A stretch of 64,000 bases of DNA from Kineothrix sp. MB12-C1 (GCF_030863805.1 NZ_CP132957.1:1116001-1180000); one strand, 5' to 3'. Shown: positions 29,058 through 39,648, counted from the first letter of the stretch. Translations and numbers: made by a program. Notes: a model not told the origin generated them from the letters alone.

Positions 29058-30095
29058 TTAATTGCGGGCCAAGGAAGAATAAAATGTATTGTCCGGATTC
29101 TTATCGGCAAGCTGTTTTAAAGCCTCCTCATAAATACTTGTATCCACATGCTCAGCCACATCGATATCACCGGTAAAGTATCCACTGCCCACAAGAGAAT
29201 TATAATAATCAATAATTCCCTGTTTGTTGGGGTCCAGAGTCATAATTGTTCTGTTTTCAAACAGGTATTGCCTTACATATTCTTCCGTTTGATTGGAATA
29301 AGAAGCTAGAAAGCTCACAATTTCATCCCGATTAGCTTCATCTTGGTAATACTCCAGAGCTCTAATATTGGCCCTTGTAAATGCGATCAACTCCTCTCTC
29401 TTATTGTTGAGTGTAGTTCTGGATGTCACCTGGCGGCAGCATACATAGAGGGGTTCTAATTCTCCTACTTCATATACAATCTCTACGGAATCTTCATATT
29501 TATTTGCAAATTCTACCGGAAGAAATCCTAAATCTGCTTCGCCTTTTTTTACCGCTTCCGCAACATTGATTTGACTGTCCACTTCTATTACCTGAATAGA
29601 ATCCACATCGATTCCCTGTTTTACCAGATACCCTCTGGAAACCACCCATGCGGTATCCGCGCGAACTGTTGCGATGGTGATTCCTTCATAGTTCGTAATG
29701 TCCTTATATATTTCCACATTTTCCGGTAAAGAGATAATGGCACCGCCTTCTGCCGCCGTCCCTTCAAAGATTACAAGATCGGAACCGTTAGCGATAAAGT
29801 TTAAGTCAGGAACAATACCCGTTCCCCAGATGTCCACTTCTCCCTTATCCGTGCTGATGGAGGTGAGCGCCGCTGTAGCATCCTGGATTTCAACAAATTC
29901 AAAATCCACGCTTTCCTCCTCATAATAACCAAGATGGTCGGCCAGCAGTACTACGGCAGTTCTTATGGTTCCCGGGGTAATACCGAACTTCAGGCTTCCT
30001 GCACTCTCTTCACCGGAATCTTTTCCGCAGCCTGCAAACAATAATCCTAACGATAATACAAGTGCCGATGCCCATATTCTCTTAGATTTCTTCAT
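29058..30095 (-). CDS. ABC transporter substrate-binding lipoprotein, SsuA/NrtT-like
   Basis: Extracytoplasmic binding protein of the NMT1/SsuA family with lipobox LFAGC about 20 residues from the start. The family pattern LKFGITPGTIRTAVVLLADHLGYYEEE follows, with later VSRGYLVKQGIDVDSIQVIEV. The ATG at 30095 follows AGAGGAG by 9 bases and lies inside the end of cysK (14-base overlap), so it is coupled to it. The ligand is unknown: sulfonates are the family default, but neighbours (cysteine synthase, thiol-transferase-like enzyme) suggest some organic sulfur compound. Confidence 0.87.
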   Translation of the reverse strand: MKKSKRIWASALVLSLGLLFAGCGKDSGEESAGSLKFGITPGTIRTAVVLLADHLGYYEEESVDFEFVEIQDATAALTSISTDKGEVDIWGTGIVPDLNFIANGSDLVIFEGTAAEGGAIISLPENVEIYKDITNYEGITIATVRADTAWVVSRGYLVKQGIDVDSIQVIEVDSQINVAEAVKKGEADLGFLPVEFANKYEDSVEIVYEVGELEPLYVCCRQVTSRTTLNNKREELIAFTRANIRALEYYQDEANRDEIVSFLASYSNQTEEYVRQYLFENRTIMTLDPNKQGIIDYYNSLVGSGYFTGDIDVAEHVDTSIYEEALKQLADKNPDNTFYSSLARN

Positions 30096-31062
30096 AGTCT
30101 TCTTCTCCTCTTTCTTCCCCTTCTTCATATAAATCGGATGAGAGATATCTCTCTCCTGAATCCGGAATGATCGTTACGATAGTCTTACCTTTATTCTCCG
30201 GCCTTTTTGCTACTTTTACCGCAGCATATAGGGCAGCTCCGGCAGAAATTCCTATGGATATTCCTTCTTTTCTTGCGCTTAGTCTTGCAAATGCATAGGC
30301 ATCCTCATCTGTAACCGTGATAATCTCATCAAATAAGCTCTCATCCGTCACAGGTGGGGTTGCCCCGCCGCCGATTCCCTGAATCTTGTGAGGCCCTGGT
30401 TCGCCTCCTGACAGGACCGGACTTCCGGCAGGTTCTACAGCGATGACTTCAATTTTTGGATTTCTACTTCTGAGATATCTTCCGGTTCCCGAAATTGTAC
30501 CTCCTGTACCGGAGGAAGCAACGAAGATATCCACCTTTCCATCCGTATCTTCCCAAATCTCGGGACCTGTTGTCTTTTCATGGGCTCCGGGATTATCAGG
30601 ATTACTTCCCTGTCCCGGTATAAATACATCCGGTATCCTTTCCGCAATCTCCTTTATCCGTTCCCCTGCTCCTGCCATATTCAGTTCAGCCTTAGTCAAT
30701 TCAACCTCTGCACCATATGACTTTAAAATAGTAATTCTTTCTTTACTCATATTTTCAGGCATAGCGATGATCGCTTTATATCCCTTTGCCGCTGCAGCCA
30801 TGGCGAGCCCAATTCCTGTGTTCCCGCTTGTTCCTTCCAAAATAGTAGCTCCGGGCCTCAGCTTCCCTTCTTTCTCCGCATGCTCAATCATATTTTTTGC
30901 AATCCGCGATTTCACACTGAATCCGGGGTTAAGAAATTCCAATTTTCCAATAATTCTTCCATAGGTCTCGCATTCTTTCTCGATATTATGGAAAGCTACC
31001 AAAGGCGTATTCCCCACTAGTTCCAAAATATTGTCATATACTTTTCCCATATGCACAATCAC
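30082..31062 (-). CDS. cysK: Cysteine synthase (O-acetylserine sulfhydrylase)
   Basis: PLP enzyme making cysteine from O-acetylserine and sulfide. The PLP lysine is in NPGFSVKSRIA; the usual form is SVKDRIA, so Asp is replaced by Ser. The phosphate-binding loop GTSGNTGIGLA, the substrate loop and SGTGGTISGTG are intact, and the C-terminal PDSGERYLS is typical. Length 326 aa including a short acidic tail. Start uncertain: GTG at 31062, GTG two codons in (best spacing from GGAAGGG) or ATG four codons in. It lies 10 bases after the GST-like gene. Under control of the upstream Cys attenuator (inference). Confidence 0.93.
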   Translation of the reverse strand: MIVHMGKVYDNILELVGNTPLVAFHNIEKECETYGRIIGKLEFLNPGFSVKSRIAKNMIEHAEKEGKLRPGATILEGTSGNTGIGLAMAAAAKGYKAIIAMPENMSKERITILKSYGAEVELTKAELNMAGAGERIKEIAERIPDVFIPGQGSNPDNPGAHEKTTGPEIWEDTDGKVDIFVASSGTGGTISGTGRYLRSRNPKIEVIAVEPAGSPVLSGGEPGPHKIQGIGGGATPPVTDESLFDEIITVTDEDAYAFARLSARKEGISIGISAGAALYAAVKVAKRPENKGKTIVTIIPDSGERYLSSDLYEEGEERGEEDYEEI

Positions 31063-31071
31063 ACCCTTCCG

Positions 31072-32151
31072 TTACCTGTAAAACTTCTCATTCGGTGTAG
31101 CGCTCAATTCCTTTCTGCTTTGAGGCTGTGACCAATACTCTTCATATGGAATCTGGTCTACAAAACGAGTATTGAAGTCTGCAAAAAGATTCTCCTTATT
31201 CCCTCTTCCCTTTGAAAAATCCCTGAAATATGTATTATTTCTAAACGCTGGAATCTCATATAAATCCCTCGCATATGCCCAAATATTTTCGTAATCCACT
31301 ACACGCTTTTGCTGAGGACCGAGGTTTCTGTAATAATGAGTATCCCATCTTGCTAATGTTACAAAGAACCGGATATCGCTATCCGTCACATAATCCCCAA
31401 ATAAAAATCTATTCCTGGACAATCGCTCCTCCAATTCATCCATTGCACGAAAGAAATCTTCATAGGCTTCCTGATATGCTGTCAAGGATTGGCAGAAAGC
31501 CATGCGATAATGTGCGTTATTAATATTGGGGAACAACCAATCGTTAAACTCATCGATTTCTTTGCGAAGCTCCGATGGATATATATCCGGTGCATCCTTA
31601 CTTTGAAACGGCTTAAATGCGACTTCCAAATAATTTGTCAGCCTGTGGTAATCATTGTTTACCACCTTCTTTGTAGTCACATCCACCAAAGCAGGAACTG
31701 TGCATCTTCCTTCATATCCCGAATCTGCATTGTAGTATGCCTCGCTTAAAAATTTAATTCCTAATACCGGATCTTCAAAATTTTCATCGTCCGGAAAACC
31801 CCATCCGTAAATATTGCTCTCACCTGTGGAATCCACAATATTTACACTTATAGCATCCTCTAATCCAAGCAGTTCCCTCACAATAGATGCTCTGTTGGAC
31901 CAATGGCAGCCTTTTGCCCAAAGCAAATGGTATCTTCCGCTCTCTGCCTTTAGTTGCCCTTCTTCCTCCCCGAAAGCCGCTGTGAAATGGTTTGGCTGCC
32001 TTACAAAGGCACCTCTTTCATCTATTTCGTTCTTTATTTCCTTGGGCCTTGGCTTCGCCCCTCTTTCCACTGCAAAGCGCTCCGCCTGCTCATCCGTATA
32101 AAGGACTGTACCTTCCTTTTCTGTTCTCTTTCCTATTTCGCAATATGACAT
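31072..32151 (-). CDS. Glutathionyl-hydroquinone reductase-like GST-family protein
   Basis: Related to YqjG/ECM4-type glutathionyl-hydroquinone reductases, which use a cysteine to take glutathione off aromatic conjugates. The active-site region reads LLWAKGCHWSNRASIV, with Cys in the place of the CPW motif of the family. The C-terminal helical domain has FLFGDYVTDSDIRFFVTLARWD. 359 aa is slightly longer than the usual 310-330, partly through the N-terminus. It starts with ATG after AGGAG. Most Clostridia lack glutathione, so its natural thiol partner is unclear. First structural gene of the sulfur operon. Confidence 0.83.
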   Translation of the reverse strand: MSYCEIGKRTEKEGTVLYTDEQAERFAVERGAKPRPKEIKNEIDERGAFVRQPNHFTAAFGEEEGQLKAESGRYHLLWAKGCHWSNRASIVRELLGLEDAISVNIVDSTGESNIYGWGFPDDENFEDPVLGIKFLSEAYYNADSGYEGRCTVPALVDVTTKKVVNNDYHRLTNYLEVAFKPFQSKDAPDIYPSELRKEIDEFNDWLFPNINNAHYRMAFCQSLTAYQEAYEDFFRAMDELEERLSRNRFLFGDYVTDSDIRFFVTLARWDTHYYRNLGPQQKRVVDYENIWAYARDLYEIPAFRNNTYFRDFSKGRGNKENLFADFNTRFVDQIPYEEYWSQPQSRKELSATPNEKFYR

Positions 32152-32204
32152 AATCTTTTTCTCCTATTATTTTATTTTAGAACATCGTTTCTCCAAAGGG
32201 CCTT

Positions 32205-32275
32205 TATTCTATTCCGCGTGTAGCTGCGCATCCTACACGGAGTGCTTTTATTCTATAGGATTAACAATTTTATAC
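32205..32275. repeat. Dispersed repeat family A, copy 2, in the sulfur-operon leader
   Basis: Contains CCGCGTGTAGCTGCGCATC, shared with 8052-8116 and 48886-48955, and can form a hairpin (CGTGTAG with CTACACG). The 153 bases between the intron 3' end (32305) and the GST-like start hold nothing else recognisable. Confidence 0.5.
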
Positions 32276-32304
32276 TTTAATGTTACAAGGTGTTTCCTTT
32301 AGAA

Positions 32305-34159
32305 ATCGAGTAGGAGGGAAATTTAAATACATTTCCCGACCTCTCACACCACCGTGCGTACCGTTCGGTACACGGCGGTTCAATCAACTTAACAATTAAC
32401 GTACCTTTCGGTGTAGTAATCTAACATGGAGATTAGTCCAAATGCGGCTAATCTCTTGTTTGTAATGACAAAGTTTAATGCACCACTACATACATGTGCA
32501 ATTCTTGCTCCACTGTATGCTATTGCAAATGCATCCTCCTTGTTCATTCCTAGTTTCACCAAGTTTTCTGCCCTGTTTTGCGCGGTTTTCCAATGTTTCC
32601 ATATGCACATACGAATTCTAAATCTAATTCTTTTGTCTGTAGCTCGGCATAACTCTTTCATACTTCCAATTTTAAAGTAGTTTATCCAGCCTCTGATAAG
32701 TTGATTTAACTTTTCAATTTTGTAGCTGTTACTTACTCCCCAACTACGGCAAGTCAATTCTTTCATTCGTTTCTTGAATTTCATAACTGACTTGATGTGT
32801 GGTTTTGCCTTGTACTGATGCGAGTATCTGTCGAAGTAAAAGCCAAAACCAAGATATTTTAGCCCTTGTGGTTTATCCACTTTGCTTTTGGTTATGTTTA
32901 CTTTCAACCCTAGTTTTTCTTCGATAAAACGTGTTAGGTTTCTCATCACTCGTTTTGCCGACATTTCACTTCCCACCATAATAATACAGTCGTCTGCGTA
33001 TCGGACAAAGCTTAGACCTCTTTGTTCCATTTCCTTATCTAGTTCGTTCAACATGATGTTTGCAAGAAGTGGTGAAAGATTCCCTCCTTGTGGTGTTCCT
33101 ATCACTGATTCCTTATATTCATCATCTACTATAATTCCGCTAACCAGGAATTTTCGGATAATAGAGATAACATCTCCATCTTTGATAGTTCTTCCTATTA
33201 GTGTCATCAGCTTATCATGGTTTACTGTGTCAAAGAACTTTTCTAAGTCAACGTCAACTATCCAATCATTTCCGTCATTCATCATATCCAATGCCGTTAT
33301 GATTGCTTGCTGTGCATATCTGTTTGGTCTGAATCCATAACTATGCTCATGAAACTGCTCCTCGTAGATTGGTGTTAATACCTGTGCTATCGCTTGTTGT
33401 ACAAATCGGTCTGTTACTGTTGGTACTCCTAGGTTTCTGACACCACCGTCTGGCTTTGGTATCTCCACTCTGCGTACAGGCAGAGGTTTATATTTTCTTT
33501 CCCTCAGCTGTTCCTTGATAATTTCGCCGTTCTTTTCAAGATGTTCTCCCAGTTCTGTGTACTTCATATCGTCCACTCCCTCTGCACCTTTATTTCGTAC
33601 GACTTGCAGATATGCGGTATTGAGATTCTCTTTACTTAATATCTGCTCCATTAGACTACTTGTGTCCATGCGTTGTTTCCTTTCCGTCCCGCTAAATTTG
33701 GCCATCCTTTTCCCGATTGGTTACGGCAGATGTTGTCATTTCTGCAATACGAGACCTACTTCAACTGATTGATTGTTCACCCCTTCACTCCATTCCCATT
33801 ACAGAAACTTCTTCGCTACTATGGGATCGGCTGACTTCTCACAGTTCGTTGTTACTCGGCGAATGAAACCGCTGTGAGACCTCCACGCTTAAGATGCACG
33901 CTCTTTCCCTCCATATATCCGCCGCATTTACTCTGCTTCTACAAATGTGGTAGTAATTAGACTTTGTTGCTTTTAGCCAACTTATCTCTCGAAGCCTAGC
34001 CTTATATGCGATTTCTGTCCGTCGGACCAGAGGTTTGCCTTCAGCTTCCTTCAGATTCCACCTCACGGCGGACACCCTTGCTGTTCAGCTATACATTTCC
34101 CACTACCTGGGCATGTTCGGGGACTTGCACCCGTTAGAGCGCGCCCATGGCGCGCAAAC
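32305..34159 (-). mobile_element. Group II intron, class C-like, full length
   Basis: On the minus strand the element runs from GTTTGCGCGCC (34159; the usual 5' end is GUGYG, so one change) through the conserved domain I text (CTAACGGGTGCAAGTCCC, GGTGTCCGCCGTGAGGTGG, AATCTGAAGGAAGC) and the maturase gene. It then runs to domain V (32381-32340, GAACCGCC...GGTGGTGTGAGAGG) and a domain VI hairpin ending CTCGAT at about 32305. The RNA is about 1.85 kb. The 5' boundary lies directly after a T-run of an intrinsic terminator, the known target preference of class C introns. The exact 3' boundary is good to a few bases. Confidence 0.88.
32389..33669 (-). CDS. ltrA: Group II intron reverse transcriptase/maturase
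   Basis: Intron-encoded protein that splices and mobilises the surrounding intron. RT motifs in order: PVRRVEIPKPDGGVRNLGVPTV (RT0-2), YGFRPNR, DVDLEKFFDTVNHD, TPQGGNLSPLLANI and the catalytic YADDC. Then come a maturase X domain (GWINYFKI) and a C-terminus ending LDYYTERY. There is no HNH endonuclease domain and the length (426 aa from the ATG with GGAAAGGA 8 bases upstream; a start 12 codons earlier has worse spacing) matches class C proteins such as that of the Geobacillus GsI-IIC intron. All RT motifs look intact. Confidence 0.95.
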   Translation of the reverse strand: MDTSSLMEQILSKENLNTAYLQVVRNKGAEGVDDMKYTELGEHLEKNGEIIKEQLRERKYKPLPVRRVEIPKPDGGVRNLGVPTVTDRFVQQAIAQVLTPIYEEQFHEHSYGFRPNRYAQQAIITALDMMNDGNDWIVDVDLEKFFDTVNHDKLMTLIGRTIKDGDVISIIRKFLVSGIIVDDEYKESVIGTPQGGNLSPLLANIMLNELDKEMEQRGLSFVRYADDCIIMVGSEMSAKRVMRNLTRFIEEKLGLKVNITKSKVDKPQGLKYLGFGFYFDRYSHQYKAKPHIKSVMKFKKRMKELTCRSWGVSNSYKIEKLNQLIRGWINYFKIGSMKELCRATDKRIRFRIRMCIWKHWKTAQNRAENLVKLGMNKEDAFAIAYSGARIAHVCSGALNFVITNKRLAAFGLISMLDYYTERYVNC

Positions 34160-34160
34160 T

Positions 34161-34190
34161 AAAAAATAGGTGCCATATGCATGACACCTA
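34161..34190 (-). terminator. Intrinsic terminator of the poly-Cys leader (attenuator)
   Basis: On the minus strand TAGGTGTCAT-GCAT-ATGGCACCTA forms a 10-bp stem with one G-T pair and a 4-base loop, followed by six T residues. It lies 20 bases after the leader peptide stop. Its 5' arm and loop (ATGCATATG, 34182-34174) are complementary over 9 bases to CATATGCAT inside the leader gene (34245-34237), giving a competing antiterminator. The group II intron begins one base after the T-run. Confidence 0.85.
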
Positions 34191-34210
34191 CTGAACGCTC
34201 ACCACTTCTC

Positions 34211-34330
34211 TTACTTACGGATAGTTTCAGGGCACAATGCATATGAAAAATAAACTGTATTCATACAGGCAGATTTACAGCAGCAACATACCCCATTCAT
34301 ATTTTCTATTTCTCTCATTAAATTCTTCAT
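34211..34330 (-). CDS. 39-residue leader peptide with four consecutive cysteines
   Basis: ATG at 34330 is preceded by GGAGAGGG at 9 bases; the frame encodes 39 residues (MKNLMREIENMNGV, then CCCCKSAC, then Tyr/Phe-rich residues and CPETIRK) and stops at 34211. Codons 15-18 are all Cys (34288-34277). It has its own near-consensus promoter and is followed by a terminator that can be disrupted by pairing with codons 29-34. Downstream on the same strand, past an intron, lies a cysteine synthase operon. This is the arrangement of a ribosome-stalling attenuator that senses charged tRNA-Cys; poly-cysteine leader ORFs doing this are known in mycobacteria. A small secreted or modified peptide is the less likely alternative. 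Confidence 0.8.
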   Translation of the reverse strand: MKNLMREIENMNGVCCCCKSACMNTVYFSYALCPETIRK

Positions 34331-34385
34331 AGACTTTTTCCCTCTCCATATTGTATACTATTCCTACTGGTTTAATATGTTTTGA

Positions 34386-34414
34386 ATTATATTACTCTTT
34401 CACAATAAAGTCAA
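34386..34414 (-). promoter_or_regulatory. Promoter of the poly-Cys leader and sulfur operon
   Basis: On the minus strand TTGACT (34414-34409), a 17-base spacer and a perfect TATAAT (34391-34386). Transcription would begin near 34379, about 50 bases before the leader ATG. The upstream sequence is AT-rich. Confidence 0.85.
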
Positions 34415-34508
34415 CAACTATCCGGTTATCGGCTAATAGGTATTTCGTATAAGAAATTATAGTTTTTTTCTATAACACTTTTTTTCTATATTATATTTTA
34501 TTGCATAG

Positions 34509-34545
34509 AAAAAGACATCGCCTTCTTTTAGAAGAAAACAATGCC
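34509..34545 (-). terminator. Terminator of the GNAT gene
   Basis: Imperfect hairpin (GGCATTG...CTTC with GAAG...CGATGTC, wobble pairs and an internal loop) followed by five T residues on the minus strand, about 80 bases after the acetyltransferase stop. Confidence 0.6.
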
Positions 34546-34623
34546 TCTCACTCTTATAAAAATAAAAAAATCTTCAGAATTGTACCATATTGCTCATACT
34601 TTAGCGATAAATATGCACTCATA

Positions 34624-35139
34624 CTACCTTAATATTTCTATTTCAAATCCATATTCACGCAATATAAGGTCATCATCGATTCTTTCTTCATATATTCCGT
34701 CTACCTTCTTAAATCCATTTTTTATATATACATTTATAGCCGGTTTATTTATATCTACAACAAAAAGTCTTAAATATTTGGCATCCTTCTGCTTAGTAAG
34801 TGCAATAGCATGCTTAAGCACCGCACTTCCGATTCCACGTCTTGCATAATCAACATTAACTCCAAAGCGGTCAAAATATAACGCCTTTCCATGGGTATTT
34901 TCCCATTTCACATAACGCTCTCCTGTATGTGATTCACATAACGCAAACGCCGCAACGATATTGTCATGTTCCTCTACCAATAAATAAAGGCGGTTATTCT
35001 CAATATCATCACTAAAAAACGTGCACGGATAAATTTCGTCCCAAATTGATATGTCATTTCTGTTCATATCATCAATTATCTTCCCATACATCTCTTTGAG
35101 TTTCGGCAAATCGTTAATATCAGCCAATCTCAAATCCAT
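34624..35139 (-). CDS. GNAT-family N-acetyltransferase
   Basis: Acetyl-CoA-dependent acetyltransferase of unknown substrate, 171 aa. The acetyl-CoA-binding loop is FGVNVDYARRGIGSAVLKHAI (R-x-x-G-x-G/A type), followed by LRLFVVDINKPAINVYIKNGF, the usual beta4-alpha4 region. The start has an excellent GGAGGTG site. It is about 100 bases downstream of a nucleotidyltransferase resembling a lincosamide-resistance enzyme, on the same strand; both being small modifying enzymes, the pair may have arrived together (inference). Confidence 0.87.
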   Translation of the reverse strand: MDLRLADINDLPKLKEMYGKIIDDMNRNDISIWDEIYPCTFFSDDIENNRLYLLVEEHDNIVAAFALCESHTGERYVKWENTHGKALYFDRFGVNVDYARRGIGSAVLKHAIALTKQKDAKYLRLFVVDINKPAINVYIKNGFKKVDGIYEERIDDDLILREYGFEIEILR

Positions 35140-35239
35140 ATCAATTCACCTCCGAATATCCACGATATACTATGAATCTATAATAACATACTTAGCTGTA
35201 GAACAAAAGTGTGCTTCGTCCAAAGGGATTTTTGTATCA

Positions 35240-35731
35240 TTATGTCAAAATAGATGCAAGGTTTTTAAGGTCAATTTTATCAACTTCCCTAAGCTCATAT
35301 CCACTATGAAATAATTTCTGAGCTTCTGCAGAAATACACGGGATAATTCGCTCTTCAAATAAAGCGCTCGAAAACCATTCTGCTTTAAAATCATACCAAT
35401 CATCATTTAATCCGGCTTGTTTTGCACTTCCATCTTCACTGATTATTAAAGGGTGTATATCTATATATCCCAATTCCGGATGATACAGTTCAATACGTGA
35501 CGGACGCCAGTCAGTTATAATTGTATAGCCTTTTACGTTTAAAGCATCTAATAAAATATCTGTGAACTTTCCATCAAAATCCACATCAATATCTCTGTGC
35601 ACTCTGTTTTGCTTCCCAAGTAAAATATCTATTCCCCAGCCTCCATCTATCCAATATTCTATTTTTAAGCCATCCAGAAAATTCAAAACTTCCATTAAAT
35701 TTTCCTTGTTGGTGATTTCCTTTTTTGCCAT
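35240..35731 (-). CDS. Lincosamide nucleotidyltransferase-like protein (Lnu(A)-type)
   Basis: Small nucleotidyltransferase that in the LinA/Lnu(A) family adenylylates lincomycin and clindamycin. The N-terminal motif YWIDGGWGIDILLGKQ followed by HRDIDVDFD contains the expected acidic metal ligands. The region WRPSRIELYHPELGYIDIHP and the C-terminal CISAEAQKLFHSGYEL closely follow what I recall of Lnu(A). The length of 163 aa matches (161 aa). AAGGAG lies 5 bases before ATG. Whether it confers resistance is unproven; related chromosomal proteins of unknown substrate exist. It sits just beyond the end of the rRNA/tRNA operon, a place where acquired genes often lodge. Confidence 0.75.
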   Translation of the reverse strand: MAKKEITNKENLMEVLNFLDGLKIEYWIDGGWGIDILLGKQNRVHRDIDVDFDGKFTDILLDALNVKGYTIITDWRPSRIELYHPELGYIDIHPLIISEDGSAKQAGLNDDWYDFKAEWFSSALFEERIIPCISAEAQKLFHSGYELREVDKIDLKNLASILT

Positions 35732-35805
35732 AAAATCTCCTTATTATAAATTGGCTTTTATGTGTTTGTTACATCAACTAACTCTACTAAATATAACACA
35801 AACAA

Positions 35806-35846
35806 TCAGGCTGAAAAAGATACAAAATTGTACTTTTTCAGCCTGA
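35806..35846 (-). terminator. Terminator of the rRNA/tRNA operon
   Basis: A perfect 14-bp stem (TCAGGCTGAAAAAG, 35806-35819, with 35833-35846) lies 11 bases after tRNA-Leu. The loop and downstream TTGTTTG on the minus strand fit a strong intrinsic terminator. Confidence 0.9.
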
Positions 35847-35856
35847 TAACTCTTAG

Positions 35857-35940
35857 TGCTGGTGGCCGGACTTGAACCGGCACGGGATTGCTCCCGAAGG
35901 ATTTTAAGTCCTTTGCGTCTGCCTATTCCGCCACACCAGC
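35857..35940 (-). tRNA. tRNA-Leu (anticodon TAA)
   Basis: Class II tRNA with a variable arm; acceptor GCTGGTG with CACCAGC, anticodon loop CTTAAAA. Last gene of the stable-RNA operon. Confidence 0.96.
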
Positions 35941-35952
35941 AAAAAAACTTAA

Positions 35953-36025
35953 TGGGACCTATAGGGCTCGAACCTATGACCCTCTGCTTGTAAGGCAGAT
36001 GCTCTCCCAGCTGAGCTAAGATCCC
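35953..36025 (-). tRNA. tRNA-Val (anticodon TAC)
   Basis: Acceptor GGGATCT with AGGTCCC, anticodon loop CTTACAA, T-loop TTCGAGC. 12 bases before tRNA-Leu. Confidence 0.96.
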
Positions 36026-36050
36026 ATAAACAATATAATTTTGAACTAAA

Positions 36051-36124
36051 CGACCCGGATGGGACTCGAACCCACGACCTCCGCCGTGACAGGGCGGCGC
36101 TCTAACCAACTGAGCCACCGGGCC
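36051..36124 (-). tRNA. tRNA-Asp (anticodon GTC)
   Basis: Acceptor GGCCCGG with CCGGGTC, anticodon loop CTGTCAC, discriminator G. Confidence 0.96.
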
Positions 36125-36155
36125 AACTAATCTAATAATATTAAGTACGTATAAA

Positions 36156-36229
36156 TGGACCTTCGGGGACTCGAACCCAGGACCGACCGGTTATGAGCCG
36201 GTTGCTCTAACCAACTGAGCTAAAGGTCC
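36156..36229 (-). tRNA. tRNA-Met (anticodon CAT, elongator type)
   Basis: Acceptor GGACCTT with AAGGTCC, anticodon loop CTCATAA. The first acceptor pair is G-C, unlike an initiator tRNA. A lysidine-modified tRNA-Ile cannot be wholly excluded, but the body resembles elongator tRNA-Met. Confidence 0.88.
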
Positions 36230-36254
36230 GCATTCCCTAATTAGGGACTATAAC

Positions 36255-36327
36255 AGCCGATGATCGGACTCGAACCGATAACCTGCTGATTACAAATCAG
36301 CTGCTCTGCCAATTGAGCCACATCGGC
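36255..36327 (-). tRNA. tRNA-Thr (anticodon TGT)
   Basis: Acceptor GCCGATG with CATCGGC, anticodon loop TTTGTAA, discriminator T. Confidence 0.95.
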
Positions 36328-36375
36328 GAATTGCGAACGAACGACTTAATAGTGCTATTATTCAAATAACACGAG

Positions 36376-36447
36376 TGACTCCGACGGGAATCGAACCCGT
36401 GTTACCGCCGTGAAAGGGCGGTGTCTTGACCGCTTGACCACGGAGCC
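36376..36447 (-). tRNA. tRNA-Glu (anticodon TTC)
   Basis: Acceptor GGCTCCG with CGGAGTC, anticodon loop CTTTCAC. Confidence 0.95.
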
Positions 36448-36479
36448 TTCTCTTTTTCCTGAGTATTTTTACACTCGCA

Positions 36480-36551
36480 CTCCCCGAGTAGGGCTCGAAC
36501 CTACAACCCCGCGGTTAACAGCCGCGTGCTCTACCATTGAGCTATCGAGGA
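36480..36551 (-). tRNA. tRNA-Asn (anticodon GTT)
   Basis: Acceptor TCCTCGA with TCGGGGA, anticodon loop CTGTTAA, discriminator G. First tRNA after 23S; the 169-base spacer between them holds two short hairpins of the GAGTG...CACTC type and no 5S gene. Confidence 0.95.
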
Positions 36552-36720
36552 ATCTGTTACTGAGTGGTCTCCCACTCTTTTTAGGGTCCATACCCTCAAA
36601 ACCGAATACCTACAGACCTTCTTATGCTGCCATCTTCCGGTCCTTTCACTCTCTCATATCTTTTCATCCGTTTTTTCTTCTTTTGTAAGAGTGTTCTCCA
36701 CTCTTTATCCCAGCCTATAA

Positions 36721-39641
<2,921 letters not shown>

Positions 39642-39648
39642 ATGATAA

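Noticed and set aside
30443-30964. Plus-strand frame of 173 codons
   Set aside because: Antisense shadow of cysteine synthase with low-complexity hydrophobic content.
34211-34330. Poly-Cys peptide as a bacteriocin or other modified peptide precursor
   Set aside because: No maturation, transport or immunity genes are nearby, whereas the peptide is followed by a switchable terminator and a cysteine operon, which fits a leader peptide.
32305-35731. A prophage or genomic island around the intron and resistance-like gene
   Set aside because: No integrase, phage genes, attachment repeats or transposases are seen; only the intron is demonstrably mobile.
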